A DNA stretch of 64,000 bases from Lepisosteus oculatus. Its lineage: Eukaryota; Chordata; Actinopteri; Semionotiformes; Lepisosteidae. The notes beneath the pieces are model-generated. The model did no database searches and was not told where the DNA came from. It worked only from the letters and a program-made list of their open reading frames with translations. Positions 9,721-20,270 of this stretch are shown in pieces. Numbering within the stretch: the first letter of the stretch is position 1; each line of letters starts with the position of its first letter. Where the stretch lies: assembly GCF_040954835.1 (NCBI RefSeq), contig NC_090714.1:1600501-1664500 (forward strand), given 5' to 3'. Position numbers and translations under genes: made by a program.

Positions 9721-12700
9721 TTATTCACAAGCTTTTTCTTCGGGTTGTGTCAAACCACATGAAAAATGAACATATTACTAGTTTTTATTATTTTTTGTTT
9801 TACCTGGCAGGTTGCACAAGAATTTCCAGAAAAATAGAACATGTATATCTGCTATTTACAGAACTGAAGGACATGGTTACTAATGTACCTGAATTCCAGT
9901 ACTAAAATATGTTAAACACTGATCCATGCAGCTGTGTCATAATTACTCCCCTGTGGGAGACTTGTTAATGAACCCGCCACAAACGTGTAATGACCTCTCA
10001 ACATTGAACACGCTACGGAAGCAGACAAGTAAAGCTGTTGGGTAAAAATGTGTTCAGAGTGCATAGGTATGAGAACATTGAATGTAAAATGGGATTTTAT
10101 CATTTCTATACATCACCAATATATGTATATGTGTATATATAGAGTATTATATAAAACTGGTAACATTAACAGGCCTTGTAGCTGGTAAACTATGAGTGTT
10201 TTATATTGTTTTAATGAAGAATTATTCTGCACCAACACTTTTAATCTCCACTGTGACAACAAAGCATGACTAAGCAGTCCAGTTGGAAGAACCCATTAAG
10301 GCACTATTAACATATTCAGCATTATTACCACTTATAAACATTACCCCTGAATTGAACTGTTATGAGAAATTCATGCATCATCCAATTATGTCTTCGAGGG
10401 GATTCTAGAAATAATTGAGTAGTCCAATTACACATTTAAAAAGCCTTAAAAATCTGGGAGGAAGCTTTTGAATTTTTTAACCATATTAGGATGTTTTGAC
10501 ATGTCTTCATCTGTTGTATTTTTTTAAGTTATTCTATAGATGTTACCTGTGTACTTTATTATGGATATGTTTCAGAATGGCTTACATGTGTTTTTGTACT
10601 GCGGTACACATTGTAGCACTCCTGAGTCTCAGTGCAGTCATGTGGAAAACCACAGCAGGGAAGGAACACAGAGAGAAAAGAACAATGGGTTTAACCTGTA
10701 ACACGGTGAGGCCATGCATACAAAAGAAGCATTTTGATGGATTTCAAGGGCTATATGATCCATCAAAAATGAATAAGAGCACAATAATTTTTCAATTCTT
10801 TTTTTATTGTATTAAAAAGTTATCTTGTTCCAGAAAGTACAAAATTAAAGACAAGACATAAGCAATTAGCAACACCTTTCACTTATCTCATTGATTGTTT
10901 TGGATAAAATCTCTGATCTCCCAGATTACTCAAACAATCATTTTTATGAACCAGTCTGTAAAACACTAATAAACAATAGGGTTTGATCAGAATTCTTTTT
11001 GATCTTGACTGTTTATTTAATTGAAAGTGAAAGGATTTACCTAAATGCAAGAGTTTTGCAATGAGACAAGATATTTATTTTGCAACCCAATCAGACAAAA
11101 TCATTAAGAGCATATCGAACCAAATATGGAAATGCTTTCCAAACCAATCCAACCAAAATGAAGAAGATCAACTATCGAAGTAAATTTTCCAAGAATTAAT
11201 TTGTCTCTCAGTAGTCTTTAACACAAAGGTCAGAGAATACTTTTCAACTGCTTGCAAGACTGCCATATCATTGTAGATTAAATTGAAGATGGTTTTCATG
11301 AAGTGATCAAGAACATGCACTGGAAACAGGATCCTTAGTTTGCTGAATGGTTTTGAAACTGGTTACAGTAAATACTCAGTGCTTTCAGAATCTCACATTT
11401 TATAAGATGTACTTGGTTCAAATATTATTTTCCTTTTTCACACTTAAAAAAAACTCTTTTCATTTACTCAAGCTAAGTGCTATAATTTTCTAGTTGTGTA
11501 GGAGTTTTTTAACACTATTAAAAAGTGATACTTGGCAAAAAAAAACATTTGAAATTATACCCTTGAATGTCTCAGAAGATACTGGGTTGAGTCTTACAGG
11601 AAAAATATTTTCCGTAGTCTTACTAAATTGTGTAATCGACAAGCTGTGAAAATAATCCTGATGTTACTTCACTTGAAATAAAAAAATGAGGTAATTTGAT
11701 TTTATGATGTTTTAATATGGCATTAGACTTAGCTAGTCTGCAGAGAAAAGATTCTTAACTTATTAATATGTATTTTAACTGTTTTGTCCGTATTCTATTT
11801 TCATCATATCTACAAGCTACAGACTGACGGTACTAAAAATATTTGTGAAGATGGGTGTGATTACTAGCGATCTAATGCAATGATCTTTCTTTTCTAGAAA
11901 TTGTATTGCACACTGCAGCTCCATGGTATTTGCTTAATATTACATACATAGCACATTCTAAAAAAAGCAGACAAGTTGGCAGCGTAAGCATCGATGGAGA
12001 ATTCTGTTTCATCTTGAATCAATCCCGAATTTAGTGATGTTTTAGAATACCAGAATTTTCTAAGGGCTCAGAATGTTTGCCTAAACAGTATTAGGACACC
12101 TTACCTGCATACAAAGTTGCTCTTGAATGAAATACGTAGGAGTGGACAGTTCTAGGCCACTATTGTTGAGGGTTGTTGAGGGTCACCCTGTCTTCCATGG
12201 TGTTAAATGGATGAGAGAGAACGAAACTCTGAACCCCTGAACAAGATGCCAGTATATTGCTGGATCTCATTTGTACAAGCAAGTTGCTTCAGGTACCAAA
12301 GCCAGCTCACATCAGAGACCGTAACCCACAATCCGTCAGCTATGAGACCAGCTTTCGCACGGGTTAACTTGACCAGTAAGACATGCAAAATACTCCGGAA
12401 CATGCTAGTGAAGAAAACTATAAGAAAATCATATACATCTAATATACCTTTTAGAGGTGTTTCATTGTCACAGTTAGATAACCCGTGTTAGGTTGGAGCA
12501 TTTTAGCACTGTATGTGAGATTAGATCAGTCTGGATATCTGTTATCACTAATAAGATGAAGAAGGTAAAGAAGAAAACTTTATTTTAGACACCAACTATA
12601 ACAACAGCTATCATCAAATGGGGCTTAGAGGAAACAGTAATGGAGTTGCTTCTTTACAGCAGATGACCACTCAAGTTTTCTATATGTTACACTGGCAGGG

Positions 12701-13030
12701 GCGATTTTAACATCTAACACCACTTGCTCATAAGTGTAAAAAGTGCTTAACAGCGGAAAAGAGCAGATGTTAAGCAAGAATAGGTTATCAAAAGGGAATG
12801 TCCCAAAAGTGTCACTGCTAATCGACTTATTGTAAGTCTGGAGACATTATAAGGGACCTTAACTTAGTTAGGCTAACCTCTACATAATAAAATGAATTAT
12901 TTTTTAAGTATATTTTTATAAGATGCAATAATAAGTTTACTTTGACAGTAGAGTTGCCCCATATAATATTCTGTTTTTTTTTCTTTAACTGAAAAAGAAA
13001 GCTAAACGAATAATAAACATTTGAAACATA
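9721..13030. other. Intergenic, nothing recognised
   Basis: AT-rich sequence with a short TA/TG microsatellite near 10120-10150. No gene, RNA or mobile element was identified. Open frames here are short and do not resemble known proteins. Confidence 0.5.
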
Positions 13031-13332
13031 GTTGGAGAGGTATGGTGGCACTGATGTCTCTTAACACTGGGTCCTGGGTTCAGTTCCAGGCTTGGGATGC
13101 TACATGTTCTTCCCAGAATCACATGGGTTTTTCACTGGGTGCTCCAGTTTCCTCCCACAGTGATGAACCTACACTGACAGGTTAAATAACCCGGTGTAAG
13201 TGTAGGCTTATCTGTGTATGTGTGTCCTGGGATAGAAACGCTTTCCATCCAAGCTATCTCCTGCTGGGACAGATTCTGGCTTCCCCGCAATGCTGAACTG
13301 GATGAAATGGTTGGAAAATGGATGGACGGAAC
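13031..13332 (+). repeat. V-SINE, diverged copy
   Basis: The head carries GGTCCTGGGTTCAGTTCCAG. The central domain carries CACATGGGTTTTTCACTGGG and CCAGTTTCCTCCCACAGT. The tail carries CTGCTGGGACAGATTCTGGC and ends in GAACTGGATGAAATGG followed by GGATGGAC. It is older than the copy at 4.56 kb, judged by more mismatches and a shortened tail. Confidence 0.85.
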
Positions 13333-13467
13333 ATAGTTAAGGAAAAATCCAGATAGTTTGAAATGACAGCAAAGATAAGGGAGTGGATTGGTAGTTAATG
13401 TGACTGTATGAATTCAGATCACTTAACATCAGAACATGTACTACTCGATATGTATGCATTCGTTTGC

Positions 13468-14270
13468 CCTGCAAATGTATTCACCTCCTTCCAATTATGT
13501 CCCCCTTAACTAAATTATAAATAATGTACGTATAGTATAGACATCAAGTGAATAGGTTAATAAAAACATGAATACTTATACTGAACCCCTTTATGGGTGG
13601 AAGAAGTTAAATGTCAGCAAAAACTATGAAGAAAAATCAAAAACTAAAATATGCTGATTGCATTAGCATTCACACCCTTGCTTTGAAAAACCTTAATTAG
13701 GTCAGGTGCTTTGACAAGTCATACACTTATTTCAATGGCCAATGGTGTGTGTGTGTGAAATAATACTGGCACCCGTCATTTCAGAATAAAGACACCTGTC
13801 TCAGGTTTTTATTCTGCTTCAAGTAAGAATAGCAGCGACTCAACCATGAAGACCAGTGTGCTTTCAAATCAACTCGGGGATAAAGTTGTCACACAGATCA
13901 GGAGGCGGCTAGAACTGTTCCTAGGATCATTAAAAAGTTGGAAAACACAATATCTCTTCGAGAATAGTGATGATTATCATTAAAATAGCTATTACACCAC
14001 CCAGACACTACCCAGGGACTGAGAAGCAGGGCAAGGTGGAAGCTGGCTAGGAATGCCCCAGTCAGGCCTGGTGACTTGGAAAGAGCTACAGAAGTCAATG
14101 ACTAAGAAGGAAGAACATGTCCATGGGTCAAAACTGGCCTATACAGGAAAGTAGCCAGAAGAAAATCCTGATTAAATAGTCTTGTGGTCTACAGCATGGT
14201 TCAAAACTGTGTATCAACCAGAGCAAACAAAAACAGGAGTGTGAAGGAAAACGGCACATTTTTTGTGCAC
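13468..14270 (+). mobile_element. Tc1-like DNA transposon remnant
   Basis: The 5' end carries a decayed terminal repeat, GCAAATGTATTCACCTCCTT (13471-13490). A Tc1-type leader follows, with GATTGCATTAGCATTCACAC. The transposase start is recognisable at ATGAAGACC (13845), followed by GGGATAAAGTTGT. Later blocks such as AAAGAGCTACAGAAGTCAAT, GTCCATGGGTCAA and AGTAGCCAGAAGAAAATCC match the fish Tc1 transposase order (paired-type DNA-binding half). Many frameshifts and stops are present, and the catalytic half and 3' terminal repeat were not found. It is an old, dead, 3'-truncated copy. Confidence 0.75.
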
Positions 14271-16374
14271 AGTTCTGGAAACCTTAATCAGGAAGCGCTT
14301 ATTAGAATTCCAGATGATCATAGCTGAACAAGGGAGTCGTGTAGTTCGTAAGAAAAAGAAGTTGTCTCTTTCGGCCAGGTCCTGCTTATGGTAATATTGG
14401 TTTGGAACTGCGTGACTGAGAAATCAGGTAGATAATATAACTGAAAATCCCAAATATTCCCATTGCACAGCTCTTGTCAATGTATTTGTTGCCAGATATA
14501 TCTGCACAGAGAGCAGTGACTGAACAACCTATTACTTAAGCTTGCATTACCAAACTGCAACTGGAAAGTTAGTGGAAAGCTAGGAGTTATTGAGATGGTT
14601 CATGCAGACCACTGTAATTCAGCAAGATTAAAGCTAAACACACCATACCAACCCATAAATTGGAAAGACTGAAATCTTTATTTGATTAAAACACCACATA
14701 AGAGATTTATGAGGTTTTGGTGTGAGCCTCATGCTTCCTGATATTAAACATTCCCCTACAACTGAAGGAAAAGGGTTTCTTATGTTAAAATACGCTCCTA
14801 CAACATATAGCATGTGCACATGAAATATTAAGCTTCTGTTTCCAGAGATCATAAAGATAAAAGAATTATTCCTTCTATGTATCTATAAGGAGACCAAACT
14901 TAGCTTCTCACAAAAGTTATTCAAGAGAAAATTATTTTATCTTTTAACAAAGTTTTTTTCATGCGAGGCATTTACATACAGTAGAGACCCAGGGGCCAAG
15001 AGCAAGCAAGAGTTTTCCCTCTGTAAATGCGCCACATTTTGTGACTCAATCATATCCTTATGTTTTAAATATCACAAAAACTTTGTGATTAGTGTGTCCT
15101 AAGAAGTGAAAAACATGCCATTTAGTATTATGCATATAATAATATTCTCTCAAGTCTTGTTTACAAGCCCTAGAATTTTTATTAAGTCAGTTATGAGCAA
15201 TAATGACATTATGTGCCAATGCTCTCCTTTCTGGGCTCTTGTTCCCTTGAGTTGTTTTTATTAAATGTCTAATTTTGCCTTTTCCAATTTGAACAATCTT
15301 TTAAAAGAAGAAAAGGCCTTCCAATGTATGCCTGAAAGGCTGGCCCTAAACCATAGAAAACACACATTTTAGTACTTGCATTTTTCATATTCTTATCCTG
15401 ACCAATTCCTATGCCACGTTTACATACAGTACTACTCCTCGAAGTACCAAATAATTGTGTTATCTTTTCAGACCTTTACGTATAACCCTCCAAGGCCTGA
15501 TCTGCAGTTTTTGGCTGTACTCCATCATTTCTTAGTACACTAAACATTCAAGTAAAGGCAGCTGGTATTTTATTTTGTGTTTTGTCGCAAAATACACAAA
15601 TGCCAATTACTGCAATATTCAATGCCCCTTCTCCGTTTCCACGCACAATCATGTTTGTGTCGCTACCGAACCAGCAGGATAAAAAAAGAACACGCTGGAA
15701 AGAAAACCAGCCCAGCCCCAACCCTCACTGAAAAAAAACAAACTTACACCAGTCTCTTTGAAATCAATCTCAAGGACATCTTTGAGAAAACTCCAATGTA
15801 TTGTTACCTTGTTCAAGGTTTCAGAGATGACAATTGGAAAGGCTTGAAAGAAGCACATAAAGAATTTTGAAATACACTGCTAGACAAGACAGCTCAGGAA
15901 GACAGTTTCTTCAGCATTGCTGACAGCAGCTCTTTATGAAATGTGCCACATACATTTAAACAAGTCAATATGAACTTTATCAAAAACAAACTCTAATTGT
16001 CTCTTTAACTACTTTATCAAATCCAGAGAGCCTAGCAAGTACAAACTGAAATTCCTTATACAGCCCCTTGTAATGTGACAGCTGGGACATTTCTGTGTCT
16101 TCTTTTGTTTTTTGTTTTGTTTGTGCTTCACACACTCGGTAAGAATAACAATCTTCAGTGACTCCTAAGAGTTTGTTAAAACAAAGGGGCTGAAAAACAC
16201 TGACAGTGTATATGAGTTCAGTTTCCTTCAAAATTTGTTTTAACTACTTCTTTACCCATTTTTTGATTCATTCAACAAGTGAATGAAGAACAATACAAGG
16301 AAAGAACATTTCTGATATTCAATAACAACAGTAACTACAGTCTTATTAATCAACAATCATACACAAACATAAAT
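14271..16374. other. Intergenic, nothing recognised
   Basis: AT-rich sequence without a recognisable gene. Part of 14271-14650 may be degraded Tc1 sequence continuing from the left, but no block there was convincing. Confidence 0.45.
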
Positions 16375-16525
16375 CTAGTTACAGCTCTGTTCAAGATTAA
16401 GAAGTTTCAAATCCTTTAGCTTGTCAGTGCAGGACATTGCCTTAAGTCCCAAAATGCATCTGGTTGCATTTCTCTGTATTCATTCCAGAACAGCAACATC
16501 TTTCATAACATTGTAATAAACTAGT
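16375..16525 (-). mobile_element. CR1/L2-type LINE fragment, ORF2 C-terminal region
   Basis: Minus-strand translation gives IQRNATRCILGLKAMSCTDK followed by LKDLKLLNLEQ. This matches the block after the reverse transcriptase in CR1/L2 LINEs (consensus form ERVQRRATKMI...RLKELGLFSLEKRRLRGD). The copy is short and truncated at both ends. Confidence 0.7.
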
Positions 16526-17043
16526 ACTCAGGGGGAGTGCTGATGATTTCCAGGCAGACTTTTGAATTCAGGTGCAGGCTGGTGCCCGGCGAGCTTCAGA
16601 GTCCAGGGGGTGTCCAAACAACATGGGTTCAGACAGCCAGGGTTTGTTGCTCGGGGAATCTGAGAGGAGACATAGCCAGGGAGGATCTAGGATCGAGGTC
16701 GGGAGACAAGCAGGAGGTTGGTACACAGCAAAGCAGGCAAAGCAAGCAAAGCAAGCAAAGCTGTCAGGATTCTTCAGGGAGAAAACCCACAACGAGAGAA
16801 CACTAGAGCAGGAGTAGTCAGGACAACAGATATTAATAATGTAATGGCCCTTTAATTAGAGGCAGGGGGCACTGACAACTGCCCATGCCATGTGTGCACA
16901 GCTCCATTGGCTGTATCAGGCCGCATGAAGACACAGGGTGAGAGCTGCCATTTGCACATACTGTATATTACGAACATCCTTTGACTTAAAGTATGTTTTT
17001 AAATATTTCACAATATTTTGTCTTCTAATTGTTTCCTCACAGT
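16526..17043. other. Intergenic with a short tandem repeat
   Basis: The stretch at 16560-16800 is richer in GC than its surroundings and contains an imperfect tandem run of AAGCAAGC-type units at about 16728-16765. Open frames across it are open only because of the repeat. I do not recognise the source; it may be part of an unnamed repeat. Confidence 0.4.
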
Positions 17044-17051
17044 GGCTAGAG
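17044..17051. repeat. Target-site duplication, left copy
   Basis: GGCTAGAG directly precedes the hAT terminal repeat and recurs perfectly at 18441-18448 directly after it. An 8-bp duplication is the hallmark of hAT insertion. Confidence 0.95.
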
Positions 17052-17577
17052 CAGTGGTTCTCAAACTGTGGTACGCGTACCGGCAGTGGTACGTGAGGTG
17101 CCGCCCGGTGGTACGCCAAATGACCCTGGAATTGTGTCGTGTGCGCTGAAAAACTGTGACAGTTTTTTTTATTTTGTATTTTAATACGTGTCGAATACGC
17201 AGCCTACGTACTACGAGACAGTGCGCGCTAATACTTCAGTGGACACAAGAGATACTCTGTAATTCTATATCACTTTATAGGAATGCGTGCTACGGACACA
17301 AGTGGCCAATTGTATTTAAAAAAAGCTACTGTAGGGAGGAAGGAGAATGTGCGTGATTTTGGACCAATGCCAACGTTGTAAACACAGGAATGCATAGAAA
17401 TACGTGCTACGAACGCAGGTAATCTTGTGAGCACAGGAAAGCGTGATAGATAACAGAAAAAATATTTAAGAACTGTTCTAAGTTAATTTGAGAAAAATAC
17501 ACCGAGCGTCTCTGTGTTGCGCATGAAATATAAACGGAAACGCGGAAAAATGCAAGCTTGCAAGCGGATTGCTAACA

Positions 17578-17971
17578 GGTAAGCCACACTGTTTTTGAAG
17601 AACCTTATTTACCGTTGGCAAAAGAGCTGACACGTATTATGTGTGGAGAAAAAGCTGCTAAACAGCTCGACCTGCTGCCCCCCGCCCTGAAAGACACAGT
17701 TACTCATAGAATTATTGAAATGAAAATTTATATCAAAAGTACACTGATAGAGCGCGTTAAGATGAGCAGATGTTTTTCACTGCAATTGGAAGAGTCTGTA
17801 GTCGATTTGGCCAATTTGCTCGTTTACGTTAGGTACGAGTTTGAGGGTACGTCCCGTGAGGACTTTCTGTTCTGTAAACCGCTACCAACAGGAACTACAG
17901 GAGAGCACGTATTTCAGCTTCTGAATGAATTTATCGAAGAGAATGGCATCGACTGGATAAAATGTGTCTGA
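17578..17971 (+). pseudogene. hAT transposase fragment (ZBED5-like)
   Basis: An open frame of about 130 codons without a proper ATG. It reads EEPYLPLAKELTRIMCGEKA early and VDLANLLVYVRYEFEG then EDFLFCKPLPT later. This is the middle of the RNase H-like transposase of ZBED5-like hAT elements. The frame ends at TGA 17969-17971, where the family has glycine. Past it the conserved CTDGARAMT block is still readable (17975-18001) before the next stop. The frame then decays into the deleted region. Confidence 0.88.
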
Positions 17972-18244
17972 GTTTGTACAGACGGTGCTAGAGCAATGAC
18001 GAGCTGACATAACCGTGTAGTTGCACGAATTAGATAGGTTGCTCCAGAAATTAATGTACGCATTACAACATCCACCGCGAGACCTTTGCCGTCAAGAAAA
18101 TGCCTGACGATTTAAAATCTGTTAGACTGTCGTGAATTGTATCAAGGCTCGAAAAATGAATTCACATCTGCTTTGCTCGACTAAACAGGCTCACCCCTCT
18201 CACTGAAATGGTGCTTTTTTATTAATTGTTGTTACCGTTTTTTT

Positions 18245-18325
18245 CTGTAAAACACTTTGAGAAGCCACCTTTAAAGGCGCTATATGAAATAAAGTGTGTG
18301 TGTGAGTGTGTGTGCACGCGCGCTC
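18245..18325 (+). repeat. LINE/SINE-type 3' tail plus TG microsatellite, nested in hAT
   Basis: GTAAAACACTTTGAGAAGCC followed by TTTAAAGGCGCTATATGAAA matches the 3' tail shared by fish L2-like LINEs and SINE3 elements (GTAAAGCGCTTTGAG...GCGCTATATAAA). A TG-rich microsatellite follows at about 18294-18316. The tail lies inside the hAT, so it was either carried by the hAT or inserted later. The element's 5' part was not recognised. Confidence 0.65.
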
Positions 18326-18440
18326 ATGTTGGTCATTGAGAATTTCTGGGGTTCCTATGAGATGATGACTTGTAGGTGGTTCTTGGATGCTTTGGTTGGA
18401 TTAAGGGTGGTACTTGGTCCAAAAAGTTTGAGAACCACTG

Positions 18441-18448
18441 GGCTAGAG
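18441..18448. repeat. Target-site duplication, right copy
   Basis: GGCTAGAG, identical to 17044-17051, directly follows the right terminal repeat of the hAT element. Confidence 0.95.
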
Positions 18449-18451
18449 GTT

Positions 18452-18543
18452 ATAGATAGATACTTTATTGGACCCGTGAGGGAATTTGCAGAAAAACATA
18501 ACTTCTTGAGTCTGGTGCCTTAGACCACTCAGCCACCCTGATG
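18452..18543 (-). repeat. Chimeric retroelement: tRNA-Leu 5' half joined to a LINE tail
   Basis: On the minus strand 18543-18506 reads ATCAGGGTGGCTGAGTGGTC then TAAGGCACCAGACTCAAG. This is nearly the first 38 bases of a tRNA-Leu(CAA), running into the anticodon loop. The sequence then switches through about 16 bases to AAATTCCCTCACGGGTCCAA and TAAAGTATCTATCTATA, the 3' tail of a fish LINE. The second half of the tRNA, with the B box, is absent. The simplest source is template switching by a LINE reverse transcriptase. Confidence 0.75.
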
Positions 18544-18574
18544 AACTACGTAGGTTGGTAAATGCTGAATCAAC

Positions 18575-18900
18575 ATGAACATTTAAGTCTTTTTCATAAG
18601 TAGCTTATTCTAGCTCAGTGTAGTTTTTAACACCTGCAAAACCCTGCACTTGGAAACATCAAACACTATTAGCCAAGTGTTCATCCAATCTTGATTTTGA
18701 TCTTTTTTATTTCATTTGCTGCTTCTATAGTGTGTGCTAAGCCTCCTAATTTGGTATCATCTAAAACAGTGGCAAGTTTACCAGCTATATCAGATTCTAG
18801 ATCATTTATATAACGTTTGAAGAGCAGTGTTGCTACTACAGACCCCTGTGGTACTCCACTAATTTTCTCACCCCATTATGCCATGACTTTGAAAAGCTGT
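18575..18900 (-). mobile_element. CR1/L2-type LINE fragment, reverse transcriptase palm
   Basis: Minus-strand translation gives SGVPQGSV (18840-18860 encodes SGVPQGS) and then YINDLESDIAGKLATV. A degraded active-site box follows as LDDTKLGG (18753-18767 covers VLDDT; consensus FADDTKLGG), then FDVSKCRVLQV, matching the conserved FNVDKCKVMHVG. These are consecutive reverse transcriptase motifs of a CR1/L2 LINE. The first aspartate region is altered and stops occur, so the copy is dead. It is possibly the same family as the minus-strand pieces at 16.4 and 29.6 kb. Confidence 0.82.
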
Positions 18901-18949
18901 TTCCATGAGGCTGGAATCCATGGAAAGCTTCCCACAATACAGTATGTGA

Positions 18950-19140
18950 CAGCCACCCTGACGTTTTGTAACATGATCTTTATCAGAGGGCTCCAGGACA
19001 ACACGCGCACGTGTACACAGCTGTAAGGATCAAAACAGCAGTGCAATTTTATTTACACTAGTGGGGGGGGGAAGACAGCCTGAACCAAAATAAAAGCTTT
19101 GAGATCCTGGCTGATCTTCTTCACAAGGTCTGTAACTATC
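18950..19140 (-). repeat. Penelope-like tails, tandem minus-strand units
   Basis: Two units follow each other on the minus strand. The first (about 19070-19140) contains GTGAAGAAGATCAGCCAGGA, then TCTCAAAGC, a decayed hammerhead-like core with an AGATC/GATCT stem. The second (18956-18990) is better preserved. Between them is AATAAAATTGCACTGCTG, similar in place and wording to the tail of the 0.6-0.9 kb copies. Tandem units about 130 bases apart fit Penelope-like terminal repeats. Confidence 0.5.
18956..18990 (-). ncRNA. Hammerhead-ribozyme-like motif, second locus
   Basis: The minus-strand order is CCCT, CTGATAA, AGATCATGTTAC, AAAACGTC, AGGG. CCCT and AGGG pair perfectly as stem I around the core. 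The boxes are close to CTGANGA and GAAA but each has one substitution, and the stem II hairpin is weakened, so activity is doubtful. The ACGT stem III and the GTC cleavage triplet are kept. Confidence 0.45.
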
Positions 19141-20034
19141 ATAGCCAGGCAGTTAAGCTACTTACCGGTTTCAAAACGACTCCTAATACTCAGTCTTCCC
19201 CGAAAGTCTTTGAAACTTCCAAACTTTCTCAACTAACAGAATTAGCTTCACAAAACTTATAGATCTCTCGAATCCATGGTCACCCCTTCTTTGGGGAAAG
19301 GAGCACACAGGGGTCCTGCTTTCTGAAAGCAGCAGCTCATTCCCCCAAAGCTTTCTAAAGAATGTAGTTCAGAAAAGGCTGACATCTTGTCGGCTGTGCT
19401 GCTACACACACTTGATCACACCTCAAAGCAATTACGCATTTTTAACCAGTCAACAATTTGAATTGTTTTTCTCTACACGCAGTACAAAAAGATCAATGTT
19501 TTCTGATGCGATTCAAATGGAGTCAATAGAAATACTGAATATTACATTATTTCCAGACTACAGATGTTCTCACCTTTATAACATTTTAGTTAAAAAAGCA
19601 GGGTCTATTACAGTGACATATAGCAACTTGGATTCTACGATATGACACACCATTTCAAAATATTGCGTGACCTTTAAAATGGGACCTATCAAATAGAAAA
19701 ATACATAAATGGCTTTAGAAGTAGAAGCATCTCATCTCACGTTCAACTACAGAGAGAAGCTACCGGGGCAAAGTGGGTGGAATTGAAAGCATTCAAGGCA
19801 TTTATTTTCCATCTTAAAACAAGGCGCGATATCGTAAAATAGGAGAAATACTGCAGCATCGCTGACAGGATTCCAGGAGTGAAAATGATTTGGAAACAGA
19901 AGGCCTTGGTCATGGTCACTGAAACTTTAAAATGTGGTTACGGACATTGTGAAGATGAACAAGTGAAGATATGCACTTCTCCTCCGCTGTGCGTCATCAC
20001 TATTGCTTTGTTTCTGGATTATTTCTTCAGTCAT
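19141..20034. other. Intergenic, nothing recognised
   Basis: AT-rich sequence with no gene or mobile element I can name. Open frames are short. Confidence 0.45.
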
Positions 20035-20270
20035 AAGCAGCCCGGTCTCAACCCTGAGACCGCGAAGTCATTTGCATTCTGAGATGTGCACGTGCTGCAG
20101 CTCCAGCCACCAGCCCTGCCTGCAGCTCTGCAGAGAGCGAGGCTGGAGGGGTGAGTCACTGCGGAGGCTCCAGCCGAGCTGACAGAGATTGATAGCGCGG
20201 CCTGCGATAGTTCATTTCGCAATGACTTCTTCACGCCTAGATTACAGCAGGAAGGCGGGGGGCCACATTT
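20035..20270. promoter_or_regulatory. Isolated GC-rich island with transcription-factor-like sites
   Basis: This short block stands out from AT-rich flanks on both sides. It contains an octamer ATTTGCAT (20070-20077), an E-box CACGTG (20089-20094) and an AP-1/NF-E2-like TGAGTCA (20152-20158), the last within GGGTGAGTCAC, which could also be a splice donor. No protein reading frame is convincing. It may be an enhancer or an alternative promoter or exon for a nearby gene such as elfn1; that is inference from composition and motifs. Confidence 0.35.

Larger units (their letters stand above)
17052..18440 (+). mobile_element. hAT DNA transposon, internally deleted, with TIRs and TSD
   Basis: A complete 1389-bp element bounded by perfect 16-bp inverted repeats CAGTGGTTCTCAAACT (17052-17067) and its reverse complement (18425-18440). 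It sits between perfect 8-bp duplications. It encodes part of a transposase of the type also seen in the domesticated ZBED5/SCAND3/FAM200 proteins. The zinc finger and the C-terminal dimerisation domain are missing, so it cannot move by itself. A LINE/SINE-type tail lies inside its 3' half. The perfect TSD and TIRs suggest it is younger than most repeats here. Confidence 0.92.
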
